Positions 23,948 through 35,244 of a stretch of DNA of 64,000 nt are shown here, piece after piece. Location of the stretch: assembly GCA_947683625.1 (NCBI GenBank), contig CANTUR010000243.1, forward strand, positions 682,001-746,000, read 5' to 3'. The stretch is from Mallotus nudiflorus. Taxonomy: Eukaryota > Streptophyta > Magnoliopsida > Malpighiales > Euphorbiaceae. Every line of letters starts with the position of its first letter. Position 1 is the stretch's first letter. A model generated the notes under the pieces. It searched no databases. It was not told where the DNA came from and saw only the letters and a program-made list of their open reading frames with translations. The position numbers and the translations under genes were made by a program.

Positions 23948-25206
23948 ATGGCTCCTAAAAAGAAGATTGCTTAAGATGTCTCTTCATCCTCTAGAAGAGC
24001 TACTAAAGATCAACCTAAAAAGTAACCTCCTCTCTCTTATAATTCAACTCAATTTAAGGAAAGGCTTACTCAATTCAAGGAAAGGAAAATTATTTCCTCT
24101 AAGTACATGTCTCAAACTACTTTAGGGAAGATGGGTTGTTTTAATGAGGTTAGAACTTTACTTGAGAATGTGGGTTTGTATGATTTTTCATTCAATGCTT
24201 TTCCTACCTATCGCTCTTTGGTCCGTAAAGTTCTTGCATCCTATTGCTTGAGAACCCACCACTTCAATGAGAAAAATCCTATGAATAACATAAGATTTAG
24301 ATTAGGTGGGAGAGATAGATTCCTTACCTTTTAAGAATTTGATAGTATATTTAATTTTAGACAAGGGGGTTTAGCTTCTCCTATTTCTTTTTGGGTTTTT
24401 AATCCTTTTTAGACTCAACATGCTAAACCTAATGCAAAACCCTTTAAAACGGGACACACAAAAGCATATAATTTTACTTTAAAATCTCTTTGGTATATAC
24501 ATAGGTTTATTACCTACTATATTCATGCTAGGAGCTTGAGCAATGAAGCTATTTCCTTTGATGATTTTTTCCTTGTTAGATGTCTTGTTGAAGGCATAGA
24601 TGTTGAACTAGGAAGATGGCTTCAATAGAGGCTTTGGTTAGCTAGTGATAGTGTTAGTAGTGCCTTATGTGTGGGAGGATTTATCACTAGAATTGCTCAT
24701 CACTTTAGGATAAACTTAAACAACACTCATTCTATTCCTACTTCTTTCCTTAATGATAACCTCTTAAGAAACTTTAAAAAATTCAAGCTTGTTAGAAATT
24801 CTTAGGTTTGGAAAGATGAAGTAGGAGATGAAGATGTTAATGAGGAGCAAGAACAATATTTCAAAGTCTTTGACACATTGGCACTCATGGTCCTGAAGGT
24901 GTTCAAATTAAAGGAGAAATCCCTCAAGAGCATGCTCCTCCTCAGTCTCAAAGAAAAAAGGCAAGAGGACCTTCTTCTTCTCAAAGTGTTGGTGAAGAAC
25001 CCACTTAGGTTGGAGGATTTTTTTATTGTCTCTCCGTTGTTGAATCTAACTTCAACAATAGGTTTGATCATGTGGACACAAGACTTGATCATTTGGAAAA
25101 TAGGATGGATCATATGGAGTATGATATTCATCAATTATATGCTCATCACAACATACAATGCACTTGGACTCCTCATCCCCCTCCACCTCCTCCTTCACAA
25201 GATTAG
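23948..25206 (+). pseudogene. Sirevirus env-like ORF remnant
   Basis: Begins ATG with a basic stretch (MAPKKK) and, read across at least six stop codons and one or more frameshifts, extends to a TAG at 25,204-25,206. It includes segments such as 'FPTYRSLVRKVLASY' and a 'HVDTRLDHLENRMDHMEY' coiled-coil-like piece near the end, then a proline run. Position between pol and the 3' LTR matches the env-like gene of some Sireviruses. The similarity I see is to uncharacterised plant retrotransposon proteins of this position; I see no clear signal peptide or membrane segment, so 'env-like' is positional. Confidence 0.55.
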
Positions 25207-26497
25207 ATTTTTTTATTAGTTTATATTTGGTTTATTTATTGTTTGTTTTCAATATTTTAAGCCTTAAGATGTTAGTTTCTACCTTGTTGATTTACAATTA
25301 ATATTCCAATATCACTATAATTTTATCCTTTAATGAAATTTTTTATTTACTAAAAATTTTCTTTTGCATTTTGATAAAGGAGGAGAAATATTTAAGTTTG
25401 CATGAGTATTTGGTTACTTTCTTTTAAAGGAGGGAAATTTGACAGTGTGTCCTTAATATCAAATTTTTCTAAACCTTATTCTATTTTGTTATTTGAAATA
25501 GAGGGAGAAAATTGTTTGAATATATTTTACATAATTTTGTTTATGCATGCACAGTAACATTTTAAGTGTGGCTCATTTTCTCACATTTTAATAATCATGC
25601 TTTCATGATTTTCTTTTTGTGATAAAAGGCCTTGATTTGTTTACTTTGTTTATGCATGACATAGATTTTATAACGATTTGGTGTATCTTTGTTTTTATTG
25701 ATTTGGTTCTTTGTCTTTTATTCCCTCTAGAATTTTTTTTGTTCCTTTAGGTTCATTTCCCTTTATATCTTTATCTTTTCCTTTTGTCATTGACAAAGTG
25801 GGAGAAGAAGCTATATGATAAAGCTATAAAGCTATATGATAATTGTGTTTATGATATGCTTAGTTCTACATGATCATGTATGTTAGCTAGTTAAGCTCTA
25901 TATGATCATATATGTTAGCTAGCTAAGCTCTATATGATCATGTGATAGATAAGTTTATCAATTTCAAATAAGTGCTATATATACTATTTTTGTAATGCAT
26001 TTTAGTAGGACTACATGCATATATATTTGAAATTATTTCCTTCATATTACCTAACATTTTTTTTCAATGATCATGTTATCATGTTTTTACCACATTTGTT
26101 ATGTTAGGCCATGTTTCTTTTTGTTCCTCATGTTGAATTTTATATTATTTTTCTTTTTTAACAAAAGGGGAATAATATATTAAATTTATATTTTTTATCA
26201 TGTCTATAAAAGGAGAGTAATAAAGAAATATATTTATACAAAGGAGAAGATTTTTTTTCTCATCTCTTTTACAATTATTTGTTATACCTTATATATGCCA
26301 TGCAAATTCAATTTCTTTTATGCTCTGATACATGATGCATTTTATTGAATTTATGCATATATTAAAAGGGTGGGAAATATTCTTTATATTGCATCTATTT
26401 TATTTGAAAGGGGGAGCTATTTTGCATACTTATTCATGTTATTTATTATTAACACACACACTTATTTATTATCTTCTCAAATTTGTTGTCAAAGCCA
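25207..26497 (+). other. copia 3' noncoding region with 32-bp repeats
   Basis: Noncoding, rich in T and in short 'aaaggggga' purine tracts resembling extra polypurine tracts (for example near 25,427 and 26,166). A 32-bp unit containing 'tatatgatcat..tgttagctag' is repeated about 2.6 times at 25,860-25,945. The unit is itself rich in palindromes (TGATCA, GCTAGC). Confidence 0.65.
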
Positions 26498-26510
26498 AAA
26501 AGGGGGAGAT
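26498..26510 (+). other. Polypurine tract of the copia element
   Basis: The run AAAAAGGGGGAGA lies directly against the TGTTAACC start of the 3' LTR. In copia elements this is the RNase H-resistant primer for plus-strand DNA. Confidence 0.8.
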
Positions 26511-27608
26511 TGTTAACCATTTGCATGATTAAACTCCTAATTTTGGACTTTAACAACTAATATAGATTTTAATGATTTCCTTTAAGTGTGTAGGAAGTTG
26601 ATTGATTAGCAAGAATAATTATTTAATGATTTGAGACAATAAAATAATCCTTGAAAGAGTATAAATATGCATTTCGATGAAGTATCTTAATCTATGCTAG
26701 TCCCCAATCCTTAAGAAATAATTGTCTGCTCATGAGCCCCTCATAAGCTGACCTTTCATAGTGCCTCAGGAGCTCATTTTTGACAAAATGGTCAATGCTC
26801 CTCATGAGCTACCCTCACAGTAATGAGGAGTAGAACTCAGCTTGTGAGGGCAGTCCTAATAGCATTCAATAGACTTTTTTTTAATGTAATGGTCCTTAAA
26901 TTGACGCCCATGAGCTAGGGCTTGCTCCTCATAATTATGACCGGTGTTCTGACAGAAATAAGTCAAAGATGATTTAAAAATCAACAAGAGACATAGGAGA
27001 CATAATCAATGCATCCAACAACCATAATCTAAATTGTTTATCTATATAAACAATTTAGATTATGGTATAAACAACTTCTAGAGTCCAATTAAAGGTTTAA
27101 GAAACTTTTTTATTCGTTATACTCTCTTAAGCATTTAATTAAGCTCTCAAAACTCTTTTTAATTCATTTTTACATTTGTATAACTTTTGTGAGAGTTGGT
27201 GAGTGTTAGAATATATATTTTTATTCTTTTATTTTTTGGATTGAGAAGATAAGAAGTGATAATCTATTTTAGTGGAATTGGTTTAAGTGTTTCGCCATTG
27301 AAATACTTGAGATTTGATTTTTTGAGTGAGCCTTGTAAAACTCAAGTTGTAAGGTTGAAAGAGTGAATTTCAAACTTGAGTAATTTCAATCCTGTGAATA
27401 AGATTACGGGGATTGACAATCCTAAGTTGGGGATAAGTTAGGTGGAGACATAGGATTGTTGAGAATTCAAACTCCTTAAATTCTTATATTCATTATTCTT
27501 CTTTCTTAACATTTTTTCAATTCTTGCAAAGAATTCTTTTAATTTCAATTTATTGTTCATTTTCCTTATTCACCCATCCCCCCCCCCCCCCCTTTTAAGG
27601 CATTTTCA
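26511..27608 (+). repeat. 3' LTR of the copia element, complete
   Basis: 1,098 bases, TGTTAACC... to ...GGCATTTTCA, followed by the GGTTA target duplication. It carries the ctcatgag palindrome cluster (26,730-26,945), a TATA-like 'ctatataaac' inside a perfect hairpin at 27,021-27,066, and a run of 15 C at 27,578-27,592 near its end. It provides the 170-180 bases missing from the 5' LTR. Confidence 0.9.
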
Positions 27609-27613
27609 GGTTA

Positions 27614-29400
27614 TAAACACCAAAAAAACACAAATAGCATTTGAAAGCCATATTTAACACATAAACTCCAAATTAACACAAAATTAATCCAATCAAAGCA
27701 TGAAATATGAAAATAAAGACCTATAAGACTTTAAAGACACACAAATGAAGTACTTGTATCAAAATGATAGTAATAATCACTAAGAACACAAGTTGTAGAC
27801 ATTAATGCTCTCAAAGTAATATAAAGTTAACAAAATGCATAAATAATGATCTATGATGAAAAACACAATAAAAATAACTCACAAATAATAAAAAACCTAA
27901 ATTATAATACAAATTATGCAAGTTACATCACAGTAAAAGCAAATTAACAATTAAAGCACAATTAAGCATAATCAAGTAATATATAACCACAACACACACT
28001 AATCAAGGCTTTAAACAATAATACATATCAAGATTAATCATAAATAATAAATAAAATCAACAAAAAATTCAATTAAAAGTCACACAAATATCAATAAACA
28101 CAATCATAATCATTAAACCAAAACAAGAGTAAAGATCACACTTGAAAGCATTCAAAGAAGAGTTTTGAGAAATAAAATGAAAATTAATGAAAAATCATTT
28201 AAAAATAAAAAATATGTTAAAAATACTTCAATTCCATCATCCTCAAAATTTAGGGAAGGATTAGAATCATGCTCAAGCAAGTATGAACCCTTATAAACCC
28301 TAAAAACCATCATCGGAGTCACTTGGAGTGCAGTAGGATGAATAGACACACCTGAAGCTTGAATGGCTAGTTTTGGAGCAATCAACAGTCAATATGAGAG
28401 CCCTCAATAGCTAGCTTTAGGCCACCAACTGCTGGCCAGACTATTCATGGTCCAAATCCAGCTGTTCGTCATAGAACAACACAAATTTGCACTCCGTTTC
28501 TTTCAAAACTTAATTTTAATGCCCCAAACCCTAGAAATGAGATGAGAATCAATGAGAATATTGTTTTTGAAAGTTTTTAGCCTCAGAATTTAGGCAAGAA
28601 CTCACCAATAAACACTAATTAATTAAAGAGAATTGAGATTGAATGAAAAGGGTTAAATGGTGCTTTTAGTGAGAATTCAGTTTTGATTTGTGTGGAATTG
28701 ATTTGCTGGAGCTAGGTTTTGAATTAGGTCACTGATTTTGGTAATTTTAAGGAGAATTTGAGAAGAAAATAGAGAGAAATTAGGTTTAAAGGAATTTTGG
28801 CATAGTTTCTTTTTATTTTTCCAAATTTTTACTAATTTCTAAAGGCTTTTTGGAGAAAATTATTTAATGATCTTTTTAGGTTTTTGTGTTGGAATTTCCT
28901 ATATTAGAAAGTAGTTTCCTTTAAAGCTTTCCTAAGCTTTTATTTATAGGCATTTAAGGTAGGTGGCATATAGTGTAAATATATAGGAATATTTAAGGTT
29001 ATTAGATAATAGTATATACTCTCCCTTTAATAAGTCAACACCTGTCCTAATATATTTAAAATTTGGAATATTCTAAACTGAGAAAACACCTTTTTTGACA
29101 AGTGTCCATTTTTAGAAAAGGACAGAGAGATAAACAGTTGTGGGGTTCGATCTGACCGCTAGAGGTCAAAATTTAACTATTTTCCAAATGGGACCCACTA
29201 ACATGCTTTAGAATTTTAAAATACAGTTTAGACTTAAATTAACTCTGAGAGCTCTGTTTGACCACTAAAAAGGCTAATTGACCAAAGTTTGACTTTTATT
29301 CTTAGGGCTTCCAGAGGTTAAACTAAGGCTTCAGGAATTAAAACTAAACTGAAAACTACAAAATGTTGACTATAAATAGTCCTTACATAGGATTGTAGTT
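27614..29400 (-). mobile_element. Probable reverse-oriented LTR material
   Basis: No coding frame is recognisable. On the minus strand a 'cctataaataaaagc' TATA-like box lies at about 28,940-28,955, followed downstream by a leader-like A/G-rich segment, and upstream (29,050-29,340) by a less AT-rich stretch resembling an LTR U3 region. No second copy or target duplication was found, so boundaries and family are guesses. Confidence 0.3.
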
Positions 29401-29959
29401 ATTGGTTTAGAAGACATGACTCGGGTGAAATTTTCTCTAATTATTCTTCTCAAACCTCTTTCTCAATACCAAAAGGGTAGGGTTAAGGTTTGATCAGGGT
29501 TTGGTTATGTCTTGAAATAGTGTAATTCATGATCGGATAAAGTTTTAGTGGTTAAGTGGGTTTTAAAATGGTTTGAATGTCAATTCTTTTCATCAAATTA
29601 ATTGTATGATGAAACATTTTAGCTTTTTCATCATCGACTATTAGGGTTTTGAAAAATGACCCTAATACAATCTTGTTAATTTCTTCCAAATATCATCTTG
29701 AAAAAACTAAAGATAAGCTTTTCGGATAAACCAAAGAGAGTAGGTGATGCATTATATTTATAATGATGCCCAACCACACAAACCCTTATAAATTCCTAAA
29801 GTTCCTTATTCTTTCCTCCAAACATGGTTGCTAAAAGAGATTTCAGATTTATCAAAGTTCACTAACTGTATTATATCATTCTCAGGTGCTCCAAAATTAA
29901 TTTGACTTATTAACAGGCATAAATAGTCACTTTAGTGAACAAAATGCTATAATTTGCAA

Positions 29960-31660
29960 AAAAAAAAAAAAAATGATATGCATGGACTACCTTTACAAAA
30001 ATTAAGAGGTATTTCTCTGTTAGCAATTGCTTTAAAAATAAATGCAGATAATCTGCCAGCATAAAAGAGAATCAAATATGGTGAAAAGGGGTCACCTTAC
30101 CTTAAGCCACGAGAGGAGATTAAGAACCCATTAGGAACACTATAAAGCAAAATGAAATATATGATAGTTCAAACACAAGACATAATCAAATTTATAAAGT
30201 AAGAAGGAAACCTTATTTATTGTAAAATCTTTTCTAAATCGACCATCACACTTGATTATAAGCCTTACTCGCATCCATTTTTAAGGAAAGAGCTCATTTT
30301 TCTTCCTTTCATTTCATGCTTTGTAGCATGAAACATTTTGAAAGAAAACATAATTTTGTTAATAATTAACCTATTTGACACAAACACTCTCTATGTTGAT
30401 GAGATCAAAGATGGCAATATAAGCTTTAGATGATTAGCTAAAACTTTCAAAAGTAATTTGTACAACACATTACACAAGTTGATGGGTCTCAATCCTTTCA
30501 CCGACTTAGGACTTTTGATTTTCGAAATCAATGTTATAAATGTATGGTTCAAGTCATCATGTATAACAATAGTATTGAAAATTCTAGCATAAATGTTTAG
30601 ACATTTGATCCCACCACATCCCAAAATTGTTGAGAAAATAATGTAGACATACCATCAAGGTCAAGAGATATATTAAGGTGCATTTACTTGAGAGTAGAGA
30701 ACACTTCCTTATAAGTAAAAGGGGAATCTAATAAAGCAATTTGATCCTCTTGAAGACAACAATCAATGGCTTGCCAAAGAACATCAACAACTGAGGATTG
30801 CGGCTTACAAGGAGATATGCATAAATTCATGAACCACCACCACAACAACCTCATCAACTCCTTTCCAAACTCCATTAGAGTTCTTAATTTTTAGTAAGTC
30901 ATTGACTCAATGACATTGTGATGCTTTCTTATGCAAATACTCTGTATTATGGTAACCTACAATTAACCACAAAGCCCATGATATTTTCCTTCAATACACC
31001 TCCTTTTCCAATTAGTCATTAACTCACTTTTGAGGCATGCCTTGTTAGACTTTAGAAATGTAATTATTACCTGCAATATGCAGTTGCTCCAATTTATGCA
31101 ATGCCACTCTAATATGCTTTGGAAGATCTCTAAACATATGAGAAAGGTGGCTCGACATGTAAAAAGCTTATTCAAAATTGAAATATGCAAAGAGCCATTA
31201 TGTACTACACCTCAAGAATACCAAATTAGAGTTGCATAACCTTTTTTCCTTAATAGTCTAGGCATCTGAGCAATAGCCTATTGCAAACCATCTGTATTAA
31301 GCAATATCGAAACATGATTATAAATAAGTTTGACCAAATGAGAAATGACAGCATGAAGAAATAGTTGATCCTAGTTCAAAGAGCATAAAAATCTATCCAA
31401 ATGTTCGCTGATATTCAACTCTGCACACCACCATTGTCCCATATGAAAGGAGCTCCTATATACCCAATATCCCGAAGCCATTGATGATCAATAACACTTT
31501 AAACTTCCTCCATTGGTCTAGTTATAGTAGCTCATTCTGAATCAAAAATTGAAGAGTTTGGATCGTCCAATAATTCCCTAAACCTTGAACATTCCAACTT
31601 AAGAGTTTCATAATGCTCGAAAGGACAACTTTACGAGACTACAAAGCAGTTTTTGCCTCA
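29960..31660 (-). mobile_element. Degenerate LINE: endonuclease end and reverse transcriptase
   Basis: On the minus strand, 31,520-31,250 resembles the end of a LINE endonuclease ('IGAPFIWDNGG', then 'HAVISHLVKL', where the family has GAPFTWxN). 30,875-30,640 reads 'SPFTYKEVFSTLK', and 30,624-30,391 reads 'NHTFITLISKIKSP' and 'RPINLCNVLYKLLLKVLAN', the hallmark start of plant LINE reverse transcriptase. At 30,110-30,060 'RGLR' is followed by a stop (TAA, complement of 30,097-30,099) where the family has glutamine, then 'GDPFSPYL'. The catalytic YADD region and the RNase H are not present. Stops and frameshifts make it inactive. Confidence 0.8.
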
Positions 31661-31699
31661 TAACTGAAGTCTGAAGTTGCCATACTAGAGTTGAATTTT

Positions 31700-33203
31700 G
31701 TTTTGTAATAGAAACATGAGTGAATAGACATGCAAAAACTATCAAGTTAAATTCTATTGACAATGTAACCTCTTAAATTGCTTAGACCATCGAGGAGGGA
31801 CAGACACTCCCTGATTCATTTTTGGTGAAACACCTCTATTAGAACGTGACACCGAATTTTCAGATGACTCTATTTTGATTGATTGATGTTGATTCAAAAT
31901 GAAAATTCTGTTGCGTGACAGAATCCTTCGGCTGAGGACATCATACCATCAACATTTGAGCCACCATTATTTCTTTCACACCAACACCACTAGCAATATT
32001 TTGTAAACCATCAACATTCCTAGTCTCTTCATTTGCAATCAATTCATGAGCGACCAGAGGTACATGCTCAACTTGAAACTTACGATGAACACCCTCTCTA
32101 TTAAATCATGATTCGTATTTTTATAAACCGAACTAAATTATTTTGCAAACCAAATAGTTTTGAACTTTACGTACGGATATCATTTTATATGAAATTGATG
32201 GATTAGTTTTTAAGAAATCTTAAGCATATTTTTTCAATCAATAATATATTATTAAACAGTGTCCATTAATTAAAAATATAATAATTTATTGTTTAATTTG
32301 ATAGAAGATTAATTTTGTGATTTATCCTTAATAATGAACACCCGCCATTGCTGAACCTAAAACGTCCGTTGTCACAGCACAGTACTGTTCTCCAATGAAG
32401 CCTAAACCATCATCCAATATGTCTAGGTGATTCGAACTTTCAAAATAAAACCATCATAATTTGATCAAAGTGCTCCATCACCAGCCATGTTAAGGATACC
32501 CCACTTTTAAGGGGACATTTTCATCAACATGACATCTCTGTCCTGCCATCCGTCCCCACAAACAATCTCTCGTTCTTTAGCCCTACTCCACTGCCCTACA
32601 TTTCACGAGTCCTTACATATGACGAGACTAACACTTTCCATGAATGAACCCCACGAAGAGCAGCTAACAATAATATGTAATCAACGTAGGCTATGAATGT
32701 GATCATGGAAAATAGCAGACATGAAATCTACCCTTTCTTAAAGCAACCCTTAATCTTTGACCAAAAAAAAAACCCCTAATCTACGCCCCCACCAAACTGT
32801 CATTAATTTAATTTTAATTAATTAATTGTTTAATCAATCAATTTTAGATTAATTACACATCCACATTAATATTTATAACAAACAAGCACCGCCATCAAGC
32901 ACCAACTTATTAAAAAAACAAAAAACTTTTCCATTACATATATGGAAGAAAGATATATATTCTTTTAATTTAATCTTCTTGTCTTATAAAGCAGAGAAAA
33001 ACCTTTTTTTTTTTCTTCCTTCAAGAATTCCTCTCCAGAAACATAAAAAAAAAGTAATTAACTAACCAATCCCCATCAAATGAACTGAATTAATTTAACC
33101 TATGAAGATTATCTCTCTCAAAAAAAAAAAAAAAACTCATAGATGTACATAAATCATTAAAACAAGAACTTCTAGCTTAATTCTAATCTCTTAATTTATG
33201 TCT
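31700..33203. other. Intergenic sequence downstream of the HD-ZIP gene
   Basis: No gene recognised. 31,700-32,100 may be the remains of the LINE's 5' part. 32,330-32,800 is less AT-rich but has no sustained frame. 33,000-33,203 should include the 3'UTR of the minus-strand HD-ZIP gene. A-runs lie at 33,047-33,053 and 33,120-33,134. Confidence 0.4.
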
Positions 33204-34749
33204 TTATTTTGAAGAACCTGAAGGCTGATCATGAGGATGGGCTTCCGTGTTCGAAAATGGATTGAATCTTGGTCTAGTACTGAGGCGCAACCCTGTGGCT
33301 TTAGGTGTGGCCGGTTCAGTGGTATTATTGTGATTAGTAGTGGTGGTTGTGGCGGTGGCTGAGGACGTGGAGGTGGTGGCAACCTTCTCACAAGAGGGGC
33401 ACATGGTCAAAGTGGTAGCAGGAAGTTGCATGTAGAACGGATTTGAAGACTTTAAAGCTCTCAACTCTTGAAGCTCCTTATGCAGTCTTCTATTCTCTTC
33501 TGTCAGTGTCTCACAACATCTCTTTAGGTACTCACAATCCACCTCGGTTTGCTTCAATTTCGTCCTGAAACACATATCAATACAATAACAGTTGAACTTA
33601 TTTTAACATCTTATATCTATTAAATATCCATAATTAAAAGGAAAGCACTTCAAGAATTAATTATATACGTGCATACCTTGCTCTTCTATTTTGAAACCAG
33701 ACTTCGACTTGGCGTGGACGAAGATTAAGCTGTTTTGCAAGAGCAAGCTTTTGTTTCTGTACCATTATTTATCAACCAAGAAACATCTATTGATCAAAAT
33801 CAAGAAGCCAAACATTAAATAATTAAGAAATTAATCATCTCTCTTTAGTAGCTTTGCCCCCTTTTTTTGGCACTTACAGGATTTAGAGTATTATGCTCTT
33901 TGAAGCTCTCTTCAAGAAAAGCAGACTGATCCTTAGAGAGCCTGAGTTTCTTTCTAGCACTACCATTTTCATCCTCGTCACTAGCTCTTGAAGAAGCTCT
34001 TTCAGCCTCACGATGATTTCCTCCTTTACTGTTCATGCAAAATTCCATCTGAAATGATGAGGTCGCACTGTTTGGTGGCGATGATGACAAAGCCGCCCCA
34101 TCCTCAGCATCATCCACTGCTGGAAGCCGATTCACATCTAACGCTTTTGGCATGTTCCCTGAAGAACCCAACTCACAAATCCCTGCAGTCGAAGAAAACA
34201 AAAGGGCATTAAAATTTTAGACAGGAGATACAATAGTTGGTTGAGACGTCTGGCTCAGGAACGAAACAGATAATTATAAAAAGATATTAAAAAAAATTCT
34301 GGGTAGTAGGTAAATTAGCTAAATCATGGAAAACAAAGAACATGGTATTTATTTGTACCGTTAGCATTGGAGGGCCAAAGAAGGGCATGACGGTGATGGC
34401 TAGGGACGACAGGAGTGTTTGGTAGAAGATCAAGCTGGATTATTGATGGATCTATGGAAGGCTTTTGATGATGATGATGTTGATCAGTTCCATCAGGTGA
34501 TGCTCTCTTGATTTTTGTTGCTGATGTATCAGTACTGTTATTGTTGCTGTTTTGCCTCTCTTTATCTTCTTCTTCTTCTTCTTCATCATCAGCATCACCA
34601 TCCTGATGATGATGATGTTCATTTGTAGGATTTGTACCAATAGATAATCCCATGCAAAACCCTACGCTGGTTTTGTTGGAGACCTCTCTTGCTTTCTCCA
34701 ACCATCCAAATGGCTTTGAAGCATCTCCTAAACTTAAACCAAGCTCCAT
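33204..34749 (-). CDS. HAT14: HD-ZIP class II homeodomain-leucine zipper transcription factor, HAT14-like
   Basis: Four coding exons on the minus strand: 34,749-34,359, 34,182-33,878, 33,756-33,677 and 33,564-33,204. All introns are GT-AG and phases join to one frame of 378 aa. The N-terminus 'MELGLSLGD' has an LxLxL repression (EAR-type) motif. The homeodomain spans about 205-263, with recognition helix 'VEVWFQNRRAR' at 249-259. The leucine zipper follows directly with Leu272, 279, 286 and 293 in heptads. 'CPSCE' at 314-318 is the redox-sensitive motif that marks class II. Family members are nuclear, bind CAAT(C/G)ATTG-type sites as dimers and mostly repress. Segments such as 'SRASDEDENGSARKKLRLSKDQ' (parts) and 'FYMQLPATTLTMCPSCE' match HAT14 more closely than HAT22. 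Exon 1 encodes His, acidic and Asn runs. Confidence 0.95.
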
Positions 34750-34880
34750 CTCCTTTGAGTAAGAAAAGAGGGAGAAATGAAGAACGGGTTTTCTTTTTTC
34801 AGTTTTTTTGGAGTGAAAAGCTCTACAAAAAGGTTCTTTTATAGGAGACCCTTCGAACTCCTATATATATATATATATTT
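34750..34880 (-). promoter_or_regulatory. 5'UTR and TATA region of the HAT14-like gene
   Basis: A (TA)n tract at 34,862-34,878, read on the minus strand, lies about 113 bases upstream of the ATG. That is a plausible TATA box with a leader of about 80 bases. The leader is purine/pyrimidine-biased and has no upstream ATG that I could rely on. The start at 34,749 is supported by the conserved N-terminal motif. Confidence 0.5.
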
Positions 34881-35178
34881 ATTTATTTATTGTCAGATTT
34901 GTAAAGTAATCATATACATTTTTGTTTTTTATAATAATAATAATTATTATTATTATAATAATTTTTTTTTTTTTCATTTTTCCCTTAAATTTGAGAAGTC
35001 GCTTTGACCGATAATCCAAGGTTGACAAACACTCCACGTTTTAGGAAAAGCCCTTTAAAAAAAAAAAAATTTCCTGCTACAGTTAAAAGGAGCTTTTCCT
35101 GCTAGATTTTGTGCGGGTAGATACCAATATCATTGCCACGCATACTTTCATTCAACAAGCGCGTGGCATTCACTCTAT

Positions 35179-35244
35179 GTGATAACTAATAACCTATTAG
35201 TTTTAACACATTATTTTTGTGATAACTAATAACCTATTAGTTTA
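35179..35244. repeat. 40-bp-period direct repeat upstream of the HAT14-like gene
   Basis: The 25-base sequence starting 'gtgataactaataacctatt' occurs at 35,179 and 35,219, identical in both. It lies about 430 bases upstream of the gene's start codon. Confidence 0.85.

Larger units (their letters stand above)
17471..27608 (+). mobile_element. Decayed Ty1/copia retrotransposon, Sirevirus-like
   Basis: A long element with LTRs at 17,471 (TGTCGACC...) and 26,511 (TGTTAACC...), bounded by a perfect 5-bp duplication GGTTA at 17,466-17,470 and 27,609-27,613. A polypurine tract (AAAAAGGGGGAGAT) directly precedes the 3' LTR. Domain order is zinc knuckle, protease, integrase, reverse transcriptase, RNase H, which defines copia. 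An extra frame between RNase H and the 3' LTR is typical of Sireviruses with an env-like gene. The element is dead: every domain carries stops or frameshifts, the tail of the 5' LTR, the primer-binding site and most of gag are missing, and another repeat occupies 18,411-19,525. The two LTRs are visibly diverged, so the insertion is old. Confidence 0.88.

Noticed and set aside
24802..25134. 110-codon minus-strand frame
   Set aside because: It is antisense to the env-like frame of the copia element and has no domain of its own.
33191..33391. Proline-rich 66-codon frame
   Set aside because: It is another frame of the last exon of the HAT14-like gene.
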